NCBI GenBank assembly: GCA_903930745.1
Contig: CAIYZX010000047.1
Span: forward strand, 1-7,631
Length of the DNA: 7,631 nucleotides
Direction: 5' to 3'
Source of the DNA: an uncultured Chloroflexota bacterium
GTDB taxonomy: Bacteria; Chloroflexota; Limnocylindria; Limnocylindrales; CSP1-4
The notes beneath the pieces were generated by a model. That model worked only from the letters and a program-made list of their open reading frames with translations. It searched no databases and was not told where the DNA came from. The position numbers were made by a program, and so were the translations under genes. Positions 1 to 6,115 of the stretch are shown piece after piece (the stretch's first letter is position 1; each line of letters begins with the position of its first letter).

Positions 1-1479
1 ACCGTGAAGGCGCGCCTGCGCGAGGACCTGCTGGCCGCCGCGGTCCGCATGGGTCCGCGCTGGGCGGCGGAGACCCCGTCCTCGTCCGTGGTCCTGCTGG
101 CCACCCGGGGCCTGGATGCGCTGGACGGCTTCTACGGCCGATATCTCCCGCAGGCCGTGTTGGCCGTGCTGGTTCCGCTGGCGGTCATCGTCTGTCTCGG
201 GTTCGTGGACGGGGTGGCAGCCACCACGGTGGCGCTCACCGTGCCGCTGGTGCCGGTCTTCATGCTGCTTGTGGGGCGGATGTCCGCCGCGCACCGCGCC
301 CGCCGATGGGCCCTGCTGGGGCGCCTGGCCCGGCGCTTCGGTGACGTGGTGGCGGGGCTCACCACCTTGCGGATCTTCGGGGCCGCAGACGCGCAGGTGG
401 GCGTGCTGCGGAGGATCACGGACACGTACCGGTCCACCACGATGGCCACGCTGCGGGTGGCGTTCTTGTCCGCGCTCGTGCTGGAGCTGCTCGCCACGAT
501 CTCCGTGGCGCTGGTCGCCGTGGGCATCGGGCTGCGGCTGGCGGTGGGTGAGCTGACGCTGGACGTGGGGCTCTTCGCGCTGGTGCTGGCCCCGGAGGCG
601 TACCTGCCGCTGCGGCGGCTGGGGGCGGAGTTCCACGCATCGGAGGAGGGGGTCACGGCGGCGGCCGAGGCGTTCGCGATCATCGAGGGGCACCCGCCTG
701 TGGGCGGGGTGGGCGGCGCGGAGGCCGGGCTGCCGATGCCGAAGCCGATGCCGGCACGGATCCGGGCCCTCGTCATCGATGACGTCTCGGTGTCGCAGCC
801 GGGTCGCGGCGTCCTGGCCCCTGCGGGCGCCTCGCTGGTGCTCCGGCCGGGCGAGGTGGTGGCGGTGACCGGGCCTTCGGGCTGCGGGAAGAGCACGCTC
901 CTCGGGGTGATCCTGGCCCTGGTGGAGCCGTCCACGGGACGGGTGCTGCTGGAGGCTGGGGACACCTCGGGCGGGGCTGCCGATGCCGATGCCGATGCCG
1001 ATGCCGTCGGCGCCGATGGCGTGGATGTGCGCGAGCTCGATGCCGAGGCGTGGCGCGGTGCCGTGGCATGGGTGCCACAGGCGCCGTACCTGCTCCCCGG
1101 CACCATCGCGGAGAACGTCCGCCTTGGAGCCCGCACGCCCGTGGCCGATGCAGATGTCGCGGCAGCACTGGACGCCGTTGGCATGGGCGAGGTCGCCGGG
1201 GTGGGTCCGTCCCGCGAGGTTGGCGAAGCAGGCCGCGGCCTCTCCGGCGGGGAGCGCAGGCGCGTGGGCGTGGCCCGAGCGCTGGTCCGGCGGGCGCCGG
1301 TGCTGCTCCTCGATGAGCCAACGGCCGGCCTGGACGCCGCCGCGGAGGCCGCGGTGACGCGGGCGATCCGCTCCGCTGCCGATGCCGGTGCCATGGTCCT
1401 GCTCGTCGCCCACCGCCCCGGTGCCATCGCGGGCGCGGACCGCTCCGTGGAGATCCGCTGGGCGGAGGCCGTGCCATGA
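1..1479 (+). CDS. cydD: CydD, ABC transporter ATP-binding/permease subunit (5'-partial)
   Basis: This is one half of the CydDC heterodimeric ABC transporter of the inner membrane, required for cytochrome bd maturation. CydDC was classically described as a cysteine/glutathione exporter and more recently as a heme transporter. The reading frame is open to base 1. The GTG at 4 is probably an internal Val, because the sequence begins where family members already have about 85-95 residues, so the first TM helices lie upstream. Family landmarks are the 'ATRGLDALD..YGRYLPQ' segment, paired TM helices (about 150-285 and 445-560) and the 'AFLSALVLEL' and 'LAPEAYLPLRRLGAEFH' stretches typical of CydD. 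The ATPase domain has Walker A GPSGCGKST (871-897), Q-loop Gln (1078-1080), signature LSGGE (1240-1254), Walker B with catalytic Glu (1315-1317) and H-loop His (1411-1413), so it looks active. A repeat-encoded Asp/Ala loop lies between Walker A and the Q-loop. The stop overlaps the cydC start. Confidence 0.93.
   Translation, partial: TVKARLREDLLAAAVRMGPRWAAETPSSSVVLLATRGLDALDGFYGRYLPQAVLAVLVPLAVIVCLGFVDGVAATTVALTVPLVPVFMLLVGRMSAAHRARRWALLGRLARRFGDVVAGLTTLRIFGAADAQVGVLRRITDTYRSTTMATLRVAFLSALVLELLATISVALVAVGIGLRLAVGELTLDVGLFALVLAPEAYLPLRRLGAEFHASEEGVTAAAEAFAIIEGHPPVGGVGGAEAGLPMPKPMPARIRALVIDDVSVSQPGRGVLAPAGASLVLRPGEVVAVTGPSGCGKSTLLGVILALVEPSTGRVLLEAGDTSGGAADADADADAVGADGVDVRELDAEAWRGAVAWVPQAPYLLPGTIAENVRLGARTPVADADVAAALDAVGMGEVAGVGPSREVGEAGRGLSGGERRRVGVARALVRRAPVLLLDEPTAGLDAAAEAAVTRAIRSAADAGAMVLLVAHRPGAIAGADRSVEIRWAEAVP
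979..1006 (+). repeat. (GCCGAT) hexanucleotide tandem repeat inside cydD
   Basis: Four perfect GCCGAT units (979-1002) are followed by a partial GCCG. They are in frame and encode alternating Ala-Asp. The tract sits in a surface loop of the CydD ATPase domain, after the strand that follows Walker A and before the Q-loop. Related transporters usually have only a short turn there. Because the unit is six bases, gain or loss of a copy would keep the frame. Confidence 0.9.
1464..1468 (+). promoter_or_regulatory. Shine-Dalgarno of cydC
   Basis: A GGAGG core lies inside the last codons of cydD, 7 nt before the ATG at 1476 and 10 nt before the adjacent ATG at 1479. The spacing favours the first ATG. 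It suggests that cydC is translated both by coupling through the ATGA overlap and by its own ribosome binding. Confidence 0.75.
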
Positions 1480-3200
1480 TGGACCTGTTCGCGGTCCTGC
1501 GTCTCGGCCGGCCGATGACCTGGCGGCTGCTCCTTGCCGTGGCTGCGGGCGTGGGTGCGGCCGGGGCCGCCATCGGGCTCGCCGCCACGTCAGCCTGGCT
1601 CATCTCCAAGGCGGCGCAGCAGCCGGTGATGCTCACCCTTCTCGCGGCGGTGACCGCGGTCCGGGCCTTCGGCATCGGGCGGGGCGTGCTCCGGTACGCC
1701 GAGCGCCTCGCCGCCCATGACGCCGCGTTCCGGGTGCTGGGCGAGCTGCGGGGCACGGTGTATGCCCGCCTGGTCCGGCTGGCGCCCGCGGGTCTCGCGG
1801 AGCTGCGGGCCGGCGATCTCGTCGCCCGCCTCGTGGGTGACGTGGATGGGCTGGCGGATCTCTGGCTGCGGGTGGCGTTGCCCTACGCGTCCGCGCTGGC
1901 GGTGGTCGCCGGGGCGGCCGTGCTCGTGGGCTGGTTCGTGCCGGGGGCGGCCGTGGTCCTGCTGGCGTCCGTGGCCGTGACCGCGTTCGTGGCCCCGCTG
2001 GCGGCAGGGTTGGCCTCAAGGGGCGCGGAGGCCCGCCTCGCCCCCGCCCGCGGCGCGCTCGCCGCAACCGCGTTGGACGTGCTGCGCGCCGCCCCGGAGC
2101 TGCTCGCCGCCGGGGTGGTGGACCGGGCGCTCGTCCCGCTTCGCGCGTCTGGCGCCAGGCTCGCGGCGGCGGAGCGGGGGACGGCGCTGGGCGCCGGCGC
2201 AGGGTCGCTCGTGGCCGGCATCTCCGCCGGTGCATCGGTCCTCGCCTCGCTCGTCATCGGCATCCTCTCGGTCCGCGCAGGCTCGCTCGATGGCGTCGCC
2301 CTCGCGGTGGTCGCCCTCACGCCCATCGCCGTGCACGAGGTGGTGGCGCCCCTCGCGCCATCGGCCCGCCTGCTGCCCGCCTTGGCCGCCTCCGCCCACC
2401 GCGTCATGGAGCTGCTCCATCGGCCGGAGCCGGTGACGGAGCCCGCGCCCACGGCCGCGAGCGCCATCCCCGATGGCCCCCTGGGTCTCCGCATCCGGGA
2501 CCTTGAGGTCCGCTACCCGGCCGCCGCGGCCACCCCGGCCGCCCCGGCTACCCCGGCTACCCCGGCCACCACCCCGGCGGCGCTCGGCCCCGTCACCCTG
2601 GACATCCCCGCCGGCGCCCGCCTCGTCGTCACCGGCAGGAGCGGTGCCGGCAAGAGCACCCTCGCCGCGGCCTACCTGCGGTTCGTGGACCCGGCAGCGG
2701 GCGCCATCCACCTCATGTCGGGCGGCACCGCGCCATCGGCCGCAGCGCTCTCGGACATCCCATCGGACGAGGTCCGCCGCGTCATCGGCCTGTGCGAGCA
2801 GGACCCGCACATCTTCGACGCCTCGCTGGCGGACAACCTCCGCCTCGCCCGCCCGGGTGCGCCGGACCCTGAGTTGGACGCGGCGCTGGCGGCGGCGGGC
2901 CTCGCGGACTGGGCCACCACCCTCCCGGATGGCCTCCAGACCCAGGTGGGGGACCACGGCGCGCGCCTCTCCGGCGGCCAGCGCCAGCGCCTCGCCCTCG
3001 CCCGCGCGCTCCTCGCGGACGTCCGCATCCTGGTCCTGGACGAGCCCACGGAGCACCTGGACGAGGCCACCGCCAGGGCCTTCGTCGCGGACCTTCCCGC
3101 GGCAGCGCGGGACAGGACCCTGCTCGTGCTCACGCATCGTCCGGAGCTCTTCAGCGGGCCTGCGTGGGTCCACGGCCCAGAGCTTCGGAAACCCGGCTGA
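1476..3200 (+). CDS. cydC: CydC, ABC transporter ATP-binding/permease subunit
   Basis: This is the partner of CydD in the cytochrome bd assembly transporter; 574 aa is close to the usual family length. The N-terminal half is membrane-embedded, with hydrophobic segments near residues 16-43, 52-72, 132-180 (two) and 238-297 (two). The CydC hallmark 'RYAERLAAHDAAFRVL' lies at 73-88. Its R77 and H81 align with E. coli CydC R81 and H85, which I recall as the heme-contacting residues. The ATPase domain has A-loop Y347, Walker A GRSGAGKST (387-395), Q-loop Q442, signature LSGGQ (498-502), Walker B with D522 and catalytic E523, and H-loop H554. Both subunits therefore look competent for ATP hydrolysis. 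An Ala/Pro/Thr insert (353-368) follows the A-loop. The start at 1476 is supported by an SD and by the ATGA overlap with cydD. The protein ends about 20 residues after the H-loop, so the C-terminus is short. Confidence 0.95.
   Translation: MMDLFAVLRLGRPMTWRLLLAVAAGVGAAGAAIGLAATSAWLISKAAQQPVMLTLLAAVTAVRAFGIGRGVLRYAERLAAHDAAFRVLGELRGTVYARLVRLAPAGLAELRAGDLVARLVGDVDGLADLWLRVALPYASALAVVAGAAVLVGWFVPGAAVVLLASVAVTAFVAPLAAGLASRGAEARLAPARGALAATALDVLRAAPELLAAGVVDRALVPLRASGARLAAAERGTALGAGAGSLVAGISAGASVLASLVIGILSVRAGSLDGVALAVVALTPIAVHEVVAPLAPSARLLPALAASAHRVMELLHRPEPVTEPAPTAASAIPDGPLGLRIRDLEVRYPAAAATPAAPATPATPATTPAALGPVTLDIPAGARLVVTGRSGAGKSTLAAAYLRFVDPAAGAIHLMSGGTAPSAAALSDIPSDEVRRVIGLCEQDPHIFDASLADNLRLARPGAPDPELDAALAAAGLADWATTLPDGLQTQVGDHGARLSGGQRQRLALARALLADVRILVLDEPTEHLDEATARAFVADLPAAARDRTLLVLTHRPELFSGPAWVHGPELRKPG
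2532..2579 (+). repeat. Nine-base tandem repeat (RCCCCGGCN) inside cydC
   Basis: Four consecutive 9-nt units (2532-2567), one extra ACC codon and a fifth unit (2571-2579) encode repeated Thr/Ala-Pro-Ala, residues 353-368 of CydC. The units differ only at the first and last base. The insert falls in the loop just after the A-loop tyrosine of the ATPase domain, between the first two strands. It would probably be a flexible surface loop. Confidence 0.85.
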
Positions 3201-3226
3201 GCAGCGGCAACCCACCGGGATATCCT
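3197..3226 (+). promoter_or_regulatory. Possible promoter for the amidase (near-leaderless transcript)
   Basis: The 36-bp gap between cydC and the amidase contains TATCCT (3221-3226), a fair match to the -10 consensus. A weak -35-like CTGAGC (3197-3202) lies 18 bp before it. A start site 6-10 nt after the -10 would fall at 3233-3237, leaving almost no 5' leader. No Shine-Dalgarno sequence is present at normal spacing before the ATG at 3237, which fits leaderless translation. The match is short, so chance is a real possibility; cotranscription with cydDC is the alternative. Confidence 0.25.
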
Positions 3227-3236
3227 CACCGCCACC

Positions 3237-4631
3237 ATGGACCACACGGATCTCTGCTTCCGCTCCACCACGGAGCTCGCCGCCCTCATCCTCGCCGGTG
3301 AGGCCACCAGCGAGCAGGTGACCCAGGCGTGCCTGGACCGGATCGAGGAGGTCAACGGCCGCCTCAACGCCGTGGTGGCCCTGGCGCCGGACGCGATGGA
3401 CCGCGCCCGCGAGGCGGATGCCGAGCTGCGGCGCGGCGACCACCGCGGACCGCTGCACGGGGTCCCCTTCACGCTCAAGGACTCCATCGACACTGCTGGT
3501 CTCGTCACCACCGCCGGCACCGTGGGCTGGCGCCACCGCGTCCCGGAGCGGGATGCCACCGTGGCCGCGCGCCTGCGGGCCGCGGGCGGGATCCTGCTGG
3601 GCAAGACCAACACGCCGGAGCTCACCTGGTCCAACGAGACGGACAACGACGTCTACGGCGCAACCAACAACCCGTACGACCTCGCGCGGACGCCCGGCGG
3701 CTCCAGCGGCGGGCCCGCGGCGGCGGTGGCGGCGGGATGCAGCCCGTTCGACATCGGGTCTGACACGGGCGACTCCATCCGCCAGCCGGCGCACGTCTGT
3801 GGGATCGCGGGGCTCAAGCCCACCAGCGGCCGCGTGCCGCGCACCGGCCACAACCCGGGATCCGCGGGCCTCCTGGAGCGGCTGACGCAGCTGGGGCCCA
3901 TGGCCCGGAGCGTCGCGGACATCGCCCTCGTGCTCCCGGTGATCGCGGGGCCGGACGGGGAGGACCCCCACATCGTCCCGGCGCCGCTGGGCGATCCCAC
4001 GCGGGTGCGGATCGAGGGCCTCCGGGTCGCCTTCTTCACCACGAACGGCGTCCGGACGCCCACGCCGGAGATCCAGGCAGCGGTGGTAGCGGCGGGACAG
4101 GCGCTCTCCGCGGCGGGCGCCCTCGTGGAGAACGTGATGCCGCCGGACCTCCCGGCGCTGGGCTCCGTGTATGACCAGCTGGTGGGCGCCGACGGCTACT
4201 CGTGGCTCCAGCGCCTCATCACCGGGGCGGGGACGCCGGGCATGGGCTCGTACGAGACGCGCCCCTGGTTCGTCGCCGGGCGGCCGCTGGCGGGGGACGA
4301 CCTCTCGGAGCTCATCGAGCACGTGGACACGCTCCGCAGCCGCATGCTCCGCTGGCTCACGGACAACCGCGTGGACCTGGTCGTCTCGCCGGCCCTGCCG
4401 CTCCCGGCGGTGCTCCACGGCGAGGGTCTCTCCCCGGAGTTCGGCGACACGTTCAGCGACGTGCACAACATCACCGGCTGGCCGTCCCTCGTGGTCCGCG
4501 GCGGCACGGCACCCGGCGGCCTGCCCATCGGCGTGCAGATCGCCGCCGGTCCGTGGCGCGAGGACGTGGCGCTCGCGGGCGGTGCGGTCATCGAGGCGGC
4601 CTCAGGCGGCTGGGTTCGCCCGCCCCTCTGA
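3237..4631 (+). CDS. Amidase signature (AS) family hydrolase
   Basis: This 464-aa serine hydrolase of the amidase signature family should cleave a C-N amide bond, probably in the cytoplasm as no signal peptide is seen. The Ser-cisSer-Lys triad is complete: K81 in 'PFTLKDS', cis-Ser S156 in GGSSGG (154-159) and nucleophile S180 in 'GSDTGDSIR' (174-182). The spacings K81-S156 (75) and S156-S180 (24) equal those of mammalian FAAH (K142, S217, S241). D179 replaces the usual glycine just before the nucleophile, in the oxyanion-hole turn. The N-terminal 'STTELAALILAGEATSEQVTQ' is a normal AS opening and supports the ATG at 3237. The C-terminal 'NITGWPSLVV...GLPIGVQIA' core is also standard. It is not obviously GatA: no gatB or gatC lies nearby. 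The substrate cannot be told from sequence. It follows cydC by 36 bp, and a shared function with CydDC is not evident. Confidence 0.93.
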   Translation: MDHTDLCFRSTTELAALILAGEATSEQVTQACLDRIEEVNGRLNAVVALAPDAMDRAREADAELRRGDHRGPLHGVPFTLKDSIDTAGLVTTAGTVGWRHRVPERDATVAARLRAAGGILLGKTNTPELTWSNETDNDVYGATNNPYDLARTPGGSSGGPAAAVAAGCSPFDIGSDTGDSIRQPAHVCGIAGLKPTSGRVPRTGHNPGSAGLLERLTQLGPMARSVADIALVLPVIAGPDGEDPHIVPAPLGDPTRVRIEGLRVAFFTTNGVRTPTPEIQAAVVAAGQALSAAGALVENVMPPDLPALGSVYDQLVGADGYSWLQRLITGAGTPGMGSYETRPWFVAGRPLAGDDLSELIEHVDTLRSRMLRWLTDNRVDLVVSPALPLPAVLHGEGLSPEFGDTFSDVHNITGWPSLVVRGGTAPGGLPIGVQIAAGPWREDVALAGGAVIEAASGGWVRPPL

Positions 4632-4633
4632 CC

Positions 4634-4664
4634 CCCGGGCGCCGAGGCCGGCGCCGGATCCGGG
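4634..4664. terminator. GC-rich hairpin between convergent genes
   Basis: The 34-bp gap between the amidase stop and the HAD-gene stop on the other strand holds a perfect 7-bp stem (4638-4644 with 4649-4655) around a 4-nt loop. It can be extended by CCCG/CGGG (4634-4637 with 4661-4664) across a 5-nt bulge. No T-run follows on either strand, so it is not a classical intrinsic terminator. Its position between convergent genes suggests a bidirectional stop or transcript-end stabiliser. In DNA this GC-rich such stems also arise by chance. Confidence 0.35.
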
Positions 4665-4665
4665 C

Positions 4666-5127
4666 TCAGCCCAGCGAGGCGGCGAAGTCGCGGAGCTCGT
4701 CCACGTGGCGGCGCGCCATGCCCTCGGCCGGATCCGCGTGGACCAGCAGGGTGGGCACGGACCTGCCCGCGGCCCACGCCACGGCATCGGGACCAAGGTC
4801 GTCGTCGATCCATGCGCACGGCCGGTCGCCCACGTACGCCATCACGCTCCGGAGCTTGGGCGTGCGCGCACGGTAGTCGAAGTCGAAGCGGACGAACGGC
4901 AGCGGTGGCAGGCCAAGGGCCGGGGCGATCTCCACGTTGGCGGAGGCCTCCCACGTTGTGGCCCAGTGGAGCTCGAAGTCCGCGGAAAGCCGGCGGAGCA
5001 TCTCGCCCGCCTCCGGCACGTACGAGGGTTTGTAGCCGCCGTCGCCGTCTTCGTCCCAGCCGCCAACGACAAGCAGCACGCCGTCCACGTCAACGAGGAG
5101 CAGGGGGCGCACGCGAGGGGCAGCCAT
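4666..5127 (-). CDS. Small HAD-fold protein (putative phosphatase)
   Basis: This 153-aa protein has the haloacid dehalogenase motifs. Motif I is 'LLLVDVDGVL' with nucleophile D13 and acid D15. Motif II is a Thr in 'HWATTW' (T57 or T58). The motif III Lys may be K91, and motif IV is 'WIDDD' (D108-D110). The space between motifs I and II is short and shows no cap domain, only a Gly/Asp-rich stretch (residues 22-31). This small form, with the W-A-T-T-W segment, resembles HAD domains annotated as linked to RNA repair proteins; I recall that likeness and have not searched for it. The substrate is unknown. The ATG overlaps the gluQRS stop by one base (TGATG) and no clear SD precedes it, so translation probably depends on re-initiation after gluQRS. 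It is the last gene of the minus-strand operon. Phosphatase activity is inferred from the motifs only. Confidence 0.75.
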   Translation of the reverse strand: MAAPRVRPLLLVDVDGVLLVVGGWDEDGDGGYKPSYVPEAGEMLRRLSADFELHWATTWEASANVEIAPALGLPPLPFVRFDFDYRARTPKLRSVMAYVGDRPCAWIDDDLGPDAVAWAAGRSVPTLLVHADPAEGMARRHVDELRDFAASLG

Positions 5128-6110
5128 CAGGAGCCCGAGAAGAGGCTGCCGAGATCCGCCAGCTCCAGCGGCGCATCGGTGGCGCGGAGCCCGGCGAGGC
5201 GGGCGGCCCGTCCGAAGAGCACGGCGGGGGACTCGCCGGCGTCCAGCATGGAGCGGACGGACGTGTCGCCCTCGGACTTCGAGAGCTTCTGGCCGGAGAC
5301 GCGGCGCACCAGCGGATGGTGGAGAAACCGAGGCGGCGTCTCGCGGCCAAGGAGCCGGGCGAGGCGCAGCTGCACGGGCGTGGCGTCCAGCAGGTCCCGC
5401 CCCCGGATCACGAGGTCCACGCCGTGGCGCTGGTCGTCCACCACCACGCAGAACGCGTACGTCCAGTTGCCAACGCGGTCGCGGACCACGAGGTCACCGG
5501 TGGCGGCAGGCTCATCGGAGACCGGCCCGGCCAGCAGGTCCACCCAGCGCTCCGAGCCCGCCCCGATCGCCACCCGCAGGCTCGTGTCCGGCGCGTCCTC
5601 CGGCAGGCCGGCGGTGCGGCAGTCGCCCGGGCAGCCGATGCCCCGCCACGCCCGCCCTCGCTCCAGGGCGTACGTGGTGAACGTGGCGCGCGAGCACGAG
5701 CACGCGTACACCAGGCCATCGGCCCGAAGCGTGTCCAGTGCCGCCGCGTACACGTCGCCGTTGTCCGACTGTCGATACCCGGAGGCGCCGGAGCGCAGCT
5801 CGTCGTAGGACGGCGCGTCAGGGACGAGCCCCAGGCGCTCGAGGTCCGACAGCATGGACGCCTCGAACTCGGGGCGGGATCGCTGCCGGTCATGGTCCTC
5901 GATGCGCAGCAGGACCCGGCCGCCGATGGCCCGGGCGATGCCCCACGTGTAGACGGCGTTGACCAGGTGGCCGAGGTGGAGGTCGCCCGTGGGTGCGGGC
6001 GCGAACCGCGTGGTGGCGCCCGCGGGGAGCAGGCGCGCGTCCGGGATCGCAGAGCCCGTGACCGCGGGGACGAAGAGCTCGCCGCCGGCGTCGGCCGGGT
6101 CCACGGTCAT
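5127..6110 (-). CDS. gluQRS: Glutamyl-Q tRNA(Asp) synthetase
   Basis: GluQRS is a truncated relative of glutamyl-tRNA synthetase. It activates glutamate and attaches it to queuosine at position 34 of tRNA-Asp rather than to a tRNA 3' end. The class I catalytic core is present: the HIGH motif appears as HLGH (45-48) after 'RFAPAPTGDL', and the KMSKS motif as KLSKS (275-279). The protein stops at 327 aa with no anticodon-binding domain, which separates it from full GluRS (about 470 aa or more). The 'GDLVVRDRVGNWTYAFCVVVDD' to 'VIRGRDLLDATPVQ' stretch (205-246) is characteristic of GluQRS. The zinc site has C137, C139, C160 and C164; E. coli has Cys-Cys-Tyr-Cys with a shorter loop. About 30 residues precede the core, more than usual. 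The ATG at 6110 lies 5 nt after the chorismate mutase stop, supporting this start although its SD is poor. Confidence 0.92.
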   Translation of the reverse strand: MTVDPADAGGELFVPAVTGSAIPDARLLPAGATTRFAPAPTGDLHLGHLVNAVYTWGIARAIGGRVLLRIEDHDRQRSRPEFEASMLSDLERLGLVPDAPSYDELRSGASGYRQSDNGDVYAAALDTLRADGLVYACSCSRATFTTYALERGRAWRGIGCPGDCRTAGLPEDAPDTSLRVAIGAGSERWVDLLAGPVSDEPAATGDLVVRDRVGNWTYAFCVVVDDQRHGVDLVIRGRDLLDATPVQLRLARLLGRETPPRFLHHPLVRRVSGQKLSKSEGDTSVRSMLDAGESPAVLFGRAARLAGLRATDAPLELADLGSLFSGS

Positions 6111-6115
6111 GCCCG

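Noticed and set aside
4..6. GTG at position 4 as the true start of cydD
   Set aside because: The frame is open to base 1, and family comparison shows that the first 85-95 residues with the first TM helices are missing, so this is an internal Val.
132..1427. A 431-codon minus-strand open frame opposite cydD
   Set aside because: Its Ser/Ala/Thr/Arg-rich translation has no fold-like pattern and lies wholly opposite conserved CydD coding sequence.
3201..3236. A terminator after cydC
   Set aside because: No stable hairpin with a T-run is visible in the 36-bp gap.
2016..4466. An 816-codon open frame on the minus strand, opposite cydC and the amidase
   Set aside because: It is antisense to two genes with clear family motifs. 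The translation is Arg/Gly/Ala-rich with no recognisable domain, and long stop-free antisense frames are expected in DNA this GC-rich.
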